Shown here: piece after piece, positions 55,543-63,881 of the stretch
How the letters are laid out: each line of letters begins with the position of its first letter
How positions within the stretch are numbered: the stretch's first letter is position 1
DNA from: Photobacterium sanguinicancri
GTDB taxonomy: Bacteria; Pseudomonadota; Gammaproteobacteria; Enterobacterales; Vibrionaceae
NCBI RefSeq assembly: GCF_024346675.1
Contig: NZ_AP024851.1
Location: 1,364,001-1,428,000, forward strand
Direction of reading: 5' to 3'
DNA: 64,000 nucleotides
The notes under the pieces: generated by a model
Told to the model about the DNA's origin: nothing
Database searches by the model: none
What the model saw: only the letters and a program-made list of their open reading frames with translations
Program-made: the position numbers and the translations under genes

Positions 55543-55802
55543 GGTTTAGCCTAAATCCAACTGTACGCCATCACCTAAACGGGTGAACAATCACTGTAAT
55601 GAATGATTATTAAGCATTTATTTGAAAATTATATCGCAATAATTCATAGATCTTATATACAGGGATTATGCAAGAATTTGGTAAGAATGGAAGGCGATAA
55701 GCGAATATTTCGCTTATTTTGACAATAGTGGTGCGCAGAAAAGAGGATTTATCGAGATTTAATCTTTGTAAAGGTATCACAAAAAAAACACAATTATCAG
55801 GC

Positions 55803-55830
55803 TTGTTAATAATTTTTATCGCCCTATAAT
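55803..55830 (+). promoter_or_regulatory. Strong promoter upstream of guaC
   Basis: -35 TTGTTA (55803-55808), 16-bp spacer and consensus -10 TATAAT (55825-55830), predicting a start near 55836-55838. Confidence 0.7.
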
Positions 55831-55835
55831 GCTGA

Positions 55836-55869
55836 AAACCGGAGCGTCTGCCAACGCTCCGGTTTTTTT
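55836..55869 (+). terminator. Terminator-like hairpin at the 5' end of the guaC leader
   Basis: A 12-bp GC-rich stem (arms 55836-55847 and 55854-55865, 6-base loop) ending in a run of seven T residues. It begins at the predicted transcription start and precedes the guaC ATG by about 90 bases, with no upstream plus-strand gene to terminate. Confidence 0.75.
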
Positions 55870-55955
55870 GTGCCTGCTCGTCTGATGTCTATCTGTTGTC
55901 TGCCAACAGCAGAAAGATTGAGAGCAAAATTCGATTTACATTTAAGGAAATTACC

Positions 55956-56999
55956 ATGCGTATCGAACAAGACTTGAAGTTAGGTTTCAAAGATGTACTG
56001 TTTCGTCCAAAACGTTCTACCTTGAAAAGCCGTTCTCAAGTTGAATTAACCCGCGATTTTACATTCAAGCACAGCGGTCGTCAATGGTCAGGCGTGCCAA
56101 TTATCGCTGCTAATATGGATTCAGTGGGTAGCTTTGAAATGGCTGCATCACTTGCGAAGCATAATGTAATGACAGCTATCCATAAGCATTACACAGTTGA
56201 TGACTGGGCTGGCTTTGTAAAAAACAACGATGCATCAGTACTTAACAACGCAATGGTTTCTACTGGTACGTCAGATAACGACTTCCAAAAAACCAAAGAC
56301 ATCATGGCCCTTTCAGATGACCTTATCTTCATCTGTATTGATATCGCTAACGGTTACTCTGAGCATTTAGTTGAGTACGTACAACGCGTACGTGCTGAAT
56401 TCCCAGACAAAGTAATCAGTGCAGGTAACGTTGTTACGGGCGACATGGTTGAAGAACTTATCCTAGCGGGTGCCGACATTGTTAAAGTGGGTATCGGCCC
56501 AGGTTCTGTATGTACTACACGCGTTAAAACAGGTGTAGGTTACCCTCAGCTTTCAGCAATCATTGAATGTGCAGATGCTGCGCACGGCCTTGGTGGTCGC
56601 ATTATTGGTGACGGCGGCTGTTCATGTGCAGGTGATGTATCTAAAGCATTCGGCGGCGGTGCAGACTTCGTAATGCTTGGCGGTATGCTAGCAGGCCACG
56701 AAGAAAGTAACGGTGAAGTTATCGAGCAAGATGGCAAAACCTTCATGAAATTCTACGGCATGTCTTCACAGTCAGCGATGGACAAGCACTCAGGCGGCGT
56801 TGCGAAATACCGCGCAGCTGAAGGTAAAACCGTACTATTGCCTTACCGTGGCCCAGTTGAAACAACTATCCAAGACATCATGGGTGGCGTACGTTCTACT
56901 TGTACTTACGTAGGTGCAGCGCAACTTAAAGAACTTACAAAACGCGCAACCTTTATCCGCGTTCAAGAACAAGAAAACAACGTGTTCGGTAAAGAGTAA
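55956..56999 (+). CDS. guaC: GMP reductase
   Basis: Converts GMP to IMP with NADPH and release of ammonia in purine salvage. At 347 aa it is the exact length of E. coli GuaC. The catalytic Cys186 lies in [20 protein letters not shown], and the phosphate/cofactor loops [20 protein letters not shown] and [16 protein letters not shown] are intact. ATG at 55956 with AAGGAAA is the proper start; 20 upstream in-frame codons belong to the leader. Confidence 0.96.
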   Translation: MRIEQDLKLGFKDVLFRPKRSTLKSRSQVELTRDFTFKHSGRQWSGVPIIAANMDSVGSFEMAASLAKHNVMTAIHKHYTVDDWAGFVKNNDASVLNNAMVSTGTSDNDFQKTKDIMALSDDLIFICIDIANGYSEHLVEYVQRVRAEFPDKVISAGNVVTGDMVEELILAGADIVKVGIGPGSVCTTRVKTGVGYPQLSAIIECADAAHGLGGRIIGDGGCSCAGDVSKAFGGGADFVMLGGMLAGHEESNGEVIEQDGKTFMKFYGMSSQSAMDKHSGGVAKYRAAEGKTVLLPYRGPVETTIQDIMGGVRSTCTYVGAAQLKELTKRATFIRVQEQENNVFGKE

Positions 57000-57074
57000 G
57001 CAATTAAAGCACATATATGTTGTTTATTGAAACAACCATATGTTGATTGCTAAAACTTAGAATGAATACCTATC

Positions 57075-57099
57075 AGGCCGCTTATTAGCGGCCTTTTTT
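57075..57099 (+). terminator. Terminator after guaC
   Basis: AGGCCGC / GCGGCCT with a 6-base loop and T6, 76 bp after the stop. Repeat copy 1 begins 12 bp further on. Confidence 0.88.
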
Positions 57100-57110
57100 G
57101 TATCTCTCAT

Positions 57111-57488
57111 TATAGTTCAGATCCATTTCATCTACTCTTCGCTATCAAGTTCACCAAGGCTTAGCTTAGTCACCGACGAGTAAACAAGCTTGCTGGCTGA
57201 TCTGGCTTTAAATTACCCTAATTGCATGCTTCACTTTTTCCTTTATTGACCACTTGGTTGTTCATAATGTTAAGATTTTCTGATTGCAACTAAGAACAGA
57301 TAAATAATCATGACAGAGAAAGATAAAAGACGAATAGAGCTACTTCGATACCGTATTGCATTACTTAATATACGCAAAGAGAAATATGTCATTGGCTGTT
57401 CGCGCTACTGTTTTGCAGCCAAAAGAATAGAGAACAGTACAGCTAATTTAGCAATACTAAGGGCTTAGATGTAGCAAGGTTCAGCCCC
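57111..57488 (+). repeat. Long direct repeat, copy 1 (378 bp)
   Basis: This segment recurs at 62382-62662 in the same orientation with only scattered differences. Both begin TATAGTTCAGATCCATTTCA and end AAGGTTCA(G/A)CCCC. Copy 1 has 96 bp that copy 2 lacks. The pair brackets the GH13 and AraC genes. Confidence 0.95.
57310..57468 (+). CDS. 52-aa reading frame inside repeat copy 1
   Basis: Frame begins MTEKDKRRIELLRYRIALLN, continues IRKEKYVIGCSRYCFAAKRI and ends ENSTANLAILRA; it is basic, helix-prone and has two cysteines. The other repeat copy carries the same frame with exactly 32 codons missing, so the frame is kept. There is no good ribosome-binding site, and function is unknown. It may be a real small protein of a repeated element, or chance. 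Confidence 0.45.
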   Translation: MTEKDKRRIELLRYRIALLNIRKEKYVIGCSRYCFAAKRIENSTANLAILRA

Positions 57489-57731
57489 ATTCCGCGTTAG
57501 ATCTGAAACTCATCTATACCCTGTTAATGTCTATTAGCCATATGTGAACTAATGAATTGAGAAAAACTCAAGACCGCTTTCAACGCAATAGATTTTGTTT
57601 TTGCTCAATTCGCACACTTATCCCCCACACTGTATCGAGTGCAATCAAAATAGGTAAGTACAGTCGAATACTTGAGCAAAGTGCAATTTTTAGAGAGACG
57701 AGAAGCCCCCCTGCGTCAGGATAGTTTGTTA

Positions 57732-57758
57732 AGTCCTCTGCTGAGGCAGCAGAGGACT
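57732..57758 (-). terminator. Hairpin after the GH13 gene
   Basis: AGTCCTCTGC / GCAGAGGACT with a 7-base loop, 35 bp after the GH13 stop on the minus strand. The U tract is poor. The 240 bp between it and repeat copy 1 show no gene. Confidence 0.5.
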
Positions 57759-57792
57759 CATACCTTAACGATTTACATTATGAGTGATTTTT

Positions 57793-60471
57793 TTACTCAC
57801 TTAAAATGATGACGGGGAGGTTATCCCAAATCTTGGGTTCTGATGTATCGTTACCGGTGAAATTCCACGGTCCTTTTTGGGTGTCTAACGGACGGTAGAC
57901 AGCCGATAATCCGTCGATATCCCATGTTGTGACATAAATGCTGATACCGTCAAGCGAATTGGGGCGGCCAAGTGCATCACTAGCAAAATCAAGATAAATC
58001 GCTTTGTTAGCTTTATCTACAGTGACAACGGGGGCGGGTGATACGGTTTCTCCCCATGTTTGTGAATCTGCGCCTGTTGAGCTGTAGATTGAGCTTTGCC
58101 AGCCAAATATCACCGCGTTTCGATTCCAAGTGCCAGAAGGCATTTCTGCATTGAGCTTCGGCAGTGCTGTTAAGCCAGTCTTACTTTCATTGGGCAAACC
58201 AATAAAGACTGAAAAACCGACATGGTCAAAGCCGTTGGGTGGTAACCAGCTGTTGGTGACGTTATTCATGGTCATTTTTAAGCGTACGTTACTGCCCACG
58301 GTATAGATCTCGGCTTTTTCAATCGAGAGCTGATTCTTATCTTTATCAAAAGAGGGATCGGTAGGTAGAGAATAGGAGCCGTATAGTCCGCCACTACCAT
58401 CTTGAGCATCACCTGTATCATCAATGATTTTCTCGGGTGTTTCCGCCCATGAAAGATCGGAAGTGAATGCAATATCTTTAGTGCCTGCTTTATCTTCAGG
58501 GTAGTAAATCGCAAAGCGATGTTGTTGTTCACCGATGGCAAAATGACGGATCGAAATGGTGGTTTTCCAGTCTCCGTTAGCATCAACAGGTATGTCTTTT
58601 GCTACGCCTAAATTACCATCTACGACCATTTTTAATGTCACATTGGGTGTTGCTGTCCCGGTTATTTCAGTATCTTGGGTGATTACCGCGTTATCCCAAT
58701 TTCCCTCTAATTCGACTTTTGTATCCGGGGTATCGATATTGCCTGCTTGGGATGTTTTAAAGTAAATCACCGCAGATTTTGGAGCCAGTTCGAGGGTGAC
58801 TTGACCATGACTATTGGTTGTCAGTATTTCTGGTGCGCCTTGCCAGTTGGATTGAATCTGTCGTTCAAAAACCGTTCCTGCATCTTGCTCTAAGTCTAAC
58901 TGGTTTAACAGCATAGGAGACGACGAGGTATTCAAGACAACGAACACTTCTTCATCATTTAAACGACGAGTGAAACTGAATATACCGGCTCCTGCTTTAT
59001 CACTGGCGATGACTTTCAATTCACCTCGTGTAAGCACTTTGTTTTCTGTACGAAGCTGGGCCAATGATTGAATAAATCGGTACATCTCGTTGCTTGAATC
59101 GAAAGAATCGACAAGTTGACCGTCAGTGCGATAGCCGCCGTTAAACATACTATCGCGGCTATTGATGATAGCTTGCTCAGTACCCTGATAAATAACCGGA
59201 ATGCCGGGCACTGTCATCATGGTAATCAAGGCTTGCTGCATATCTTCTGGGCTAGCCTGAGACAAAAAGCGAGGCATGTCATGGTTATCGATAAAGTTCG
59301 GCATGATGTAAGGGTTAGGGAACATTTCCATCATACGTTCTAGGCGAAAGCGTAAATAATCCGTCGGTTGGCCTGATGCAAAAACACGGGTCATGGTGGT
59401 TTGGAGCGGAAAGTTTAATACTGAGGTTAACTGTGCCGGAGAGCCATTTTCACCAATATAGGTGAGCATTTTTTCCTCCCCTTCTGTCTTGTACGGCGTC
59501 GATGCCTCAAAGACTTCACCGAAGGTTAGGAAATTTTCACGTCCTGTTTCTTTTGCCTGTGATAGTACGCCGTCTTGACTGTGAAAGAAATCGTTCCAGA
59601 AATCGTGTTCAACAAACTTGGCGGTATCTACCCGGTATGCATCAACACCGACGTCTTTAATCCATTTACGGTAGCTCGCTTTAAGGTACTTTCTGACTTC
59701 TAGATCAGAAGTATTGAGATCATCCAAATCGGAGAGTTGCCATGTTTTTTCTTGTGTCGGATTATTGTGATCGGTAATGCTTGGTGTCCAATGGTAGCTA
59801 CCTGTGCCGTCGTCTTTGCACTGGTTCTGATTCAGAGGATATGGTAGGGATTGATTAGATGCCAATGCATTTTCAATTAGACGGAAACCGGCACAAGGGT
59901 TTAAAGCGTCATAATCGTACGGGTTATCGTAAGTGAAAAAGTTACCAACATGATTCGTCACAATGTCTTGGATGAGGAACATATTTCGGCTGTGTATTTC
60001 ACGAGAAAGTGCTTGGTAATCTTCTAAATCCCCGAAATGCTCATCCACTTTCTGAAAATCACGCGCCCAGTAGCCATGATAACCACCGTAATTCTGTTCT
60101 GAATCCCACCATTGGTTTGCCACAGGCGGAGTGATCCATACAGATGTTGCTCCTAAATTTTGGATGTAACTAAGCTGATCGGTAACGCCTTGTAGATCAC
60201 CGCCGCTGAATTTTTTGTCCGATGTCGGATCGTATTCATTTTGGCCTTGGTCATTATTCTGGCTATTTCCATCGCTAAATCGATCGATCATGAGAAAGTA
60301 GATGATTTGGTCTTGCCAGTCAGGTGATGCCACCTGATTATCAACTGGCGCCACAGTGTTGTCATCTATTTCGATGGCATTATTGTCTGAATTACAGCCT
60401 GTTAAGGCTAACGCTATCGATAAAGTTAAAAACTTTATTTTATTCATTGTGTTAGGTGTTTTCAGTCTCAC
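57793..60471 (-). CDS. GH13 alpha-amylase-type lipoprotein with glucodextranase-like C-terminus
   Basis: 892-aa lipoprotein (lipobox LTGC, Cys26). The GH13 barrel starts DQIIYFLMIDRFSDGN; catalytic residues are Asp282 (DAYRVDTAK), Glu319 (LTFGEVFEAS) and Asp398 (FIDNHDMPRF), with region I QDIVTNHVGN. A beta-sandwich at about 610-700 (ITGTATPNVTLKMVVDGNLG) resembles glucodextranase domain B, and the last ~190 residues (GLYGSYSLPTDPSFDKDKNQ, GISIYVTTWDIDGLSAVYRP) the glucodextranase C-terminal sugar-binding module. It should hydrolyse alpha-glucans at the cell surface. GTG at 60471 has AGGGGA seven bases upstream; the ATG eight codons later has none. It is downstream of, and parallel to, the AraC-CBM gene. 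Confidence 0.9.
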   Translation of the reverse strand: MRLKTPNTMNKIKFLTLSIALALTGCNSDNNAIEIDDNTVAPVDNQVASPDWQDQIIYFLMIDRFSDGNSQNNDQGQNEYDPTSDKKFSGGDLQGVTDQLSYIQNLGATSVWITPPVANQWWDSEQNYGGYHGYWARDFQKVDEHFGDLEDYQALSREIHSRNMFLIQDIVTNHVGNFFTYDNPYDYDALNPCAGFRLIENALASNQSLPYPLNQNQCKDDGTGSYHWTPSITDHNNPTQEKTWQLSDLDDLNTSDLEVRKYLKASYRKWIKDVGVDAYRVDTAKFVEHDFWNDFFHSQDGVLSQAKETGRENFLTFGEVFEASTPYKTEGEEKMLTYIGENGSPAQLTSVLNFPLQTTMTRVFASGQPTDYLRFRLERMMEMFPNPYIMPNFIDNHDMPRFLSQASPEDMQQALITMMTVPGIPVIYQGTEQAIINSRDSMFNGGYRTDGQLVDSFDSSNEMYRFIQSLAQLRTENKVLTRGELKVIASDKAGAGIFSFTRRLNDEEVFVVLNTSSSPMLLNQLDLEQDAGTVFERQIQSNWQGAPEILTTNSHGQVTLELAPKSAVIYFKTSQAGNIDTPDTKVELEGNWDNAVITQDTEITGTATPNVTLKMVVDGNLGVAKDIPVDANGDWKTTISIRHFAIGEQQHRFAIYYPEDKAGTKDIAFTSDLSWAETPEKIIDDTGDAQDGSGGLYGSYSLPTDPSFDKDKNQLSIEKAEIYTVGSNVRLKMTMNNVTNSWLPPNGFDHVGFSVFIGLPNESKTGLTALPKLNAEMPSGTWNRNAVIFGWQSSIYSSTGADSQTWGETVSPAPVVTVDKANKAIYLDFASDALGRPNSLDGISIYVTTWDIDGLSAVYRPLDTQKGPWNFTGNDTSEPKIWDNLPVIILSE

Positions 60472-60524
60472 GTTATAATCCCCTGCCTACAAAACTGTGT
60501 GAACAATAACGGGAATTCAACGCG

Positions 60525-60704
60525 ATGAGAGTGTCACTCTACGCCATTATATTGGTTGTGGTGTGTCAGTTGGTGCTAAATATGAGCCTGTTATCATTTT
60601 CGCTGGCTATGAAAGTGGCGAAAGAAATAGATAGTCGTGTTGATAGTTATCACATCGCTGGTGTTCACCTTGCTGAGAAATCAATTCAAAATGACATTTT
60701 TTAG
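60525..60704 (+). CDS. Possible 59-aa membrane protein, antisense to the regulator 3' end
   Basis: Frame starts MRVSLYAIILVVVCQLVLNM, then SLLSFSLAMKVAKEIDSRVD and SYHIAGVHLAEKSIQNDIF: one hydrophobic helix followed by a polar tail. GGGA lies 11 bases upstream of the ATG, which is far. The last 98 bases overlap the AraC-CBM gene on the other strand. The hydrophobic part lies in the intergenic gap, which is why it is listed, with low trust. Confidence 0.3.
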   Translation: MRVSLYAIILVVVCQLVLNMSLLSFSLAMKVAKEIDSRVDSYHIAGVHLAEKSIQNDIF

Positions 60705-62157
60705 GTCGTTCAGTTAGATACGTTGATAGAGACCAAGATGAAAATTGACGGTTTTGGTTTGTTTTTGTCATAGCCCAACGGTTATTTTCTTGACCATCAA
60801 TATGACAATGAATGATTTCAGTATCAGGCAGGCGGCATGCAAGCTCTATAACAACACGAACGCCTTCCATTTCGGGGACGACGACAAGGGTAGGTACGAC
60901 AACAATAGGATGGCCTAATAGAATCGGTTCGTTGACGACATAGTTGTGTTGAAGGTTATCATCGATGAATTGATTGCCATCGACTTCGTAGCATAAGCGA
61001 AAGCGTAATGGATTAGCGACAGGTAGGTTTGCGGTTGACCAAAGCTCAATACCATCAGCCAGGAAGTAATCGAAAAAGGCGGGATAGCGGCGCCATACAC
61101 CGTCTCTGTCTTCACACTCAACCGCCACTTTTTTTTCAAACGCTATATTATTGACCTCAATCCATACTCTGCCACTTTGACCTTGTTTGGCGGCACTTGA
61201 TTCTATAACGGCAGTGGCGTAATGCAGCCTGATGGGGTTTTCTTGTTGAACGGTTCGATTGGTTCGATTGGTTCGATTGGTTCGGCATTGTTCACGGTAC
61301 ATTTGAGGGGTAAATGGATACCACTTTCGAAATGCGCGGTGAAAGTTTGAAGGATCATCATAACCTAGCTGATTAGCTATGTTGGATACGCTCAATTGTG
61401 TATCGGCCAGTAGACGTAAAGCGGTGGCTTTTTTTTCATCATCAACAAGTGTGGTGAAGTTGATTTGTTTTTCTTGTAGGCGCCGTTGCAGTGTTCTGGG
61501 TGATAGCCCTAGATCAACCGCTAAATCGGATAAACGTAAAGGTGAACTAATGTTGTCATGGATACGTTTTTTTAATCGAGAGACCAGATCTTCTTTTTCA
61601 ATACGGACGTGCTGTAGCAGTAAAAAAAACTGCTTAGCGAGAGAAAATAACTTGGCATCGGGTGTTGCGCTAACCTGAATTTCTTGATGGTCAAAATGCA
61701 GTTGTAGCGACTTTCCGTATTCATTACGAATTAAATAGTTGCGTTGACTAGGGGTTTGCAGCCAAGTATGCGTTAAGTGAGTAAATGAAGAAACGTGCTC
61801 GAGTAAATCTTGGGTCAGGTAGTGCACCCACAAAGGCAATTCAGTATTTGTTCGTGATTTAAAATGTAGCGATAGGCTGTCATAGCGAGATGCAGGTTCA
61901 ACATAGATTGAACGATCGTACAATGACACAGATTTGCTCCACCAAAGTAATCCTTCTTTGATTGTTGGGGCTGTTAACAGCAACAGATGTTGTAAGGAAA
62001 GTAATTCCTCGATGTGCCAATGATCATGACCAATTCGAAAATAGGAACTGCCTACTGCTTGAGAAAGCATTACGGAGAAAGGTTTTTGGGCGTTCACGAT
62101 TTTTCCATTGTCAGGATAACATGCGCGTATTTTAGCGGAACCGTTACTATGAAGCAT
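60607..62157 (-). CDS. AraC-type regulator fused to CBM21-like alpha-glucan-binding domains
   Basis: 516-aa protein of unusual architecture. Residues 1-185 look like the Arabinose_bd-type AraC N-domain; residues 190-292 are the double AraC HTH (LRLSDLAVDLGLSPRTLQRR; SVSNIANQLGYDDPSNFHRA). A linker RTNRTNRTNRT (292-302) leads to a beta domain at about 325-410 with the CBM21 pattern: VNNIAFEKKVAVECEDRDG, then WRRYPAFF, LRFRLCYEVDGNQF and DDNLQHNYVV. Residues 430-515 repeat this weakly (IHCHIDGQENNRWAMT, CDNYQHDYLF). CBM21 binds starch and glycogen. There is no signal peptide, so I infer a cytoplasmic regulator that contacts glycogen or maltodextrin directly and controls the GH13 gene next to it. 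Confidence 0.85.
   Translation of the reverse strand: MLHSNGSAKIRACYPDNGKIVNAQKPFSVMLSQAVGSSYFRIGHDHWHIEELLSLQHLLLLTAPTIKEGLLWWSKSVSLYDRSIYVEPASRYDSLSLHFKSRTNTELPLWVHYLTQDLLEHVSSFTHLTHTWLQTPSQRNYLIRNEYGKSLQLHFDHQEIQVSATPDAKLFSLAKQFFLLLQHVRIEKEDLVSRLKKRIHDNISSPLRLSDLAVDLGLSPRTLQRRLQEKQINFTTLVDDEKKATALRLLADTQLSVSNIANQLGYDDPSNFHRAFRKWYPFTPQMYREQCRTNRTNRTNRTVQQENPIRLHYATAVIESSAAKQGQSGRVWIEVNNIAFEKKVAVECEDRDGVWRRYPAFFDYFLADGIELWSTANLPVANPLRFRLCYEVDGNQFIDDNLQHNYVVNEPILLGHPIVVVPTLVVVPEMEGVRVVIELACRLPDTEIIHCHIDGQENNRWAMTKTNQNRQFSSWSLSTYLTERPKKCHFELISQQGEHQRCDNYQHDYLFLSPLS
61252..61284. repeat. 9-bp tandem repeat encoding the (Asn-Arg-Thr)n linker
   Basis: GGTTCGATT three times plus a partial fourth copy, between the DNA-binding and carbohydrate-binding halves of the regulator. 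Unit length is a multiple of three, so copy changes alter only linker length. Confidence 0.9.
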
Positions 62158-62381
62158 GGTTTTGTTTCAACGCTAAAGCTACGCGTTTTTTTGATACGGT
62201 TAGGCGACTCAGTAGTTATTGGACATTCCGAGGTGAGTAAAGCGATTTAAAACAGAACAACCGAGTAACATTTCCTTTGACTAATATGGCACGAGGTTGC
62301 TAAGGAGGGGGGCTATATCACTCGTTTGGCTAATAGTTTCCAAAGACAACTATCTTTGCGATATTTTTCCTAATGTCAAAG

Positions 62382-62662
62382 TATAGTTCAGATCCATTTC
62401 ATCTGCTCTTCGCTATCAAGTTCACCAAGGCTTGGCTTAGTCACCGACGAGTAAACAAGCTTGCTGGCTGATCTGGCTTTAAATTACCCTCAATGCATGC
62501 TTCACTTTTTCTTTATTGACCACTTGGTTGTTCATAATGTTAAGATTTTCTGATTGCAACTAAGAACAGATAAATAATCATGATAGAGAAAGATAAAAGA
62601 ATAGAGAACAGTACAGCTAATTTAGCAATACTAAGGGCTCCGATGTAACAAGGTTCAACCCC
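62382..62662 (+). repeat. Long direct repeat, copy 2 (281 bp)
   Basis: Same orientation and ends as copy 1 at 57111-57488, with scattered base changes, one single-base gap, and a 96-bp deletion between short AAAAGA repeats. The 220 bp upstream (from 62158) contain the promoter side of the AraC-CBM gene and show no gene. Confidence 0.95.
62580..62648 (+). pseudogene. Shortened copy (22 codons) of the repeat reading frame
   Basis: Reads MIEKDKRIENSTANLAILRA then PM. It matches the 52-aa frame of copy 1 with residues 8-39 removed in frame and the stop codon moved by two codons. Confidence 0.45.
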
Positions 62663-62944
62663 AAAGTTTGTTACACACATATCCACTATGTTTTATCTCC
62701 GAAATGGAAGCGTCCTTCTTGAAATAAATTTTGTTAAATAAATTTAAAAATGGAATTAATTGGAATTAAATACCTCTAACTCTAGGTTGGTTAATATAGT
62801 TTTTTATAAGCCACTTTGTGAATATCTATCCGTTTCCAATTGATCTATTTTATTAAAATTAAGGTTATGATACTTATTTTTCATTATAGATTTTGACTAA
62901 TAGATGAGGTTTACCTGCGTGATTATTTGGTTAAGAGAGTAATA

Positions 62945-63028
62945 ATGAGACTATTTTTTTATTTGATATGTGGTGTGCTGAGTTTTCTAGGTATATTTGG
63001 CTTAGCTGCGTTATACATTGTTTACTAA
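62945..63028 (+). CDS. Possible 27-aa single-span membrane protein
   Basis: MRLFFYLICGVLSFLGIFGL then AALYIVY: a basic start and a single hydrophobic helix. AGAG lies six bases upstream of the ATG and a terminator follows 49 bp after the stop. The about 280 bp between repeat copy 2 and this frame show no other gene. Function unknown; probably a small membrane peptide. Confidence 0.5.
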   Translation: MRLFFYLICGVLSFLGIFGLAALYIVY

Positions 63029-63076
63029 TTTGTAAATCAACTTGTAAACTACTTTTACAATCAATATCCAAATAAG

Positions 63077-63105
63077 AAAAAGCCCTAATCACAATAGGGC
63101 TTTTT
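63077..63105. terminator. Bidirectional terminator
   Basis: AAAAAGCCCTA / TAGGGCTTTTT with a 7-base loop, T tract on both strands, between the small membrane frame and the convergent oxidoreductase gene. Confidence 0.88.
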
Positions 63106-63145
63106 TATCCATCAATAATAAAGATTCAGTTATTGTAAATTTATT

Positions 63146-63871
63146 CTACTTACTTTTCTCTTCTAGTTTATCTTTTACTATTGGATATAGTTTTTCGTAT
63201 GGCAGGTAACCGGGGAGCAATATTCCATCAATTAGCATCGCTGGTGTACCTCGAACACCCAACTTCGTAAACAAATTATAGTTTTCAGCAACTTCAATCG
63301 ATATTTCACTGTTTGAAGAAACGTAGTCGGTTGCTTTATTCTTCTTAGCTACTTTCATTATCGAGCGCGTATTGTGAATACCAGGCTTACTGATCAACAT
63401 CTCTTCAACTGCTTTGTATTTTTCTCTGTCATTGTTCCAGACATTAAGTCCAAATGTTGCAGAGTTCAGTTGTGAATCTCTCTCCTTTAGAGGGATATAA
63501 ATATTTATCACCTTGATGTCATTAGGGAAATCATCTGCTATTTTTCGAAGAACAGGATCTAACTTTTTACACCACGGGCAACTAAAATCAGTCATGTTGA
63601 CGATCGTCAGTTTTGGATGTTCGGAACCATACCAAGGGTGATGTGGGTTGTTATAAATAAAGTCATGGCTCTCGGCTAACGTTTTATCAAAGCTACTTTG
63701 TTGATCTATGTAAGCCGCCAGACTGTCGTGAACCGAATCGATAATACCTTCATTCGTTTCTAACATTTGCGTTATCTCGGCAATTTTTTCTTGTTTTGTC
63801 ATTGCGTAAGTGACGGGTGAGAAAGCCAGTGTGACTAATAGTGTGATGATGCTTTTTGTTATGAATTTCAT
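63146..63871 (-). CDS. Periplasmic thiol-disulfide oxidoreductase (DsbA/DsbC-like, CPWC)
   Basis: 241-aa exported thioredoxin-fold protein: signal peptide (SIITLLVTLAFSPVTYA), an N-terminal helical segment of about 55 residues that may dimerise, active site CPWC (Cys98, Cys101) in TDFSCPWCKKLDPVL, and the cis-proline loop GVRGTPAMLIDG. The layout resembles ScsC/Com1-type or DsbC/G-like proteins and not classical DsbA. It probably oxidises or isomerises disulfides of particular partners. It starts 10 bp after the stop of another thioredoxin-fold gene, so they are co-transcribed. Confidence 0.88.
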   Translation of the reverse strand: MKFITKSIITLLVTLAFSPVTYAMTKQEKIAEITQMLETNEGIIDSVHDSLAAYIDQQSSFDKTLAESHDFIYNNPHHPWYGSEHPKLTIVNMTDFSCPWCKKLDPVLRKIADDFPNDIKVINIYIPLKERDSQLNSATFGLNVWNNDREKYKAVEEMLISKPGIHNTRSIMKVAKKNKATDYVSSNSEISIEVAENYNLFTKLGVRGTPAMLIDGILLPGYLPYEKLYPIVKDKLEEKSK

Positions 63872-63881
63872 ATTTTTCCCA

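Noticed and set aside
57781..57799. TGAGT...ACTCA hairpin across the GH13 stop codon
   Set aside because: Five-base arms and overlap with the stop codon make it a poor terminator; the 57732-57758 hairpin is better.
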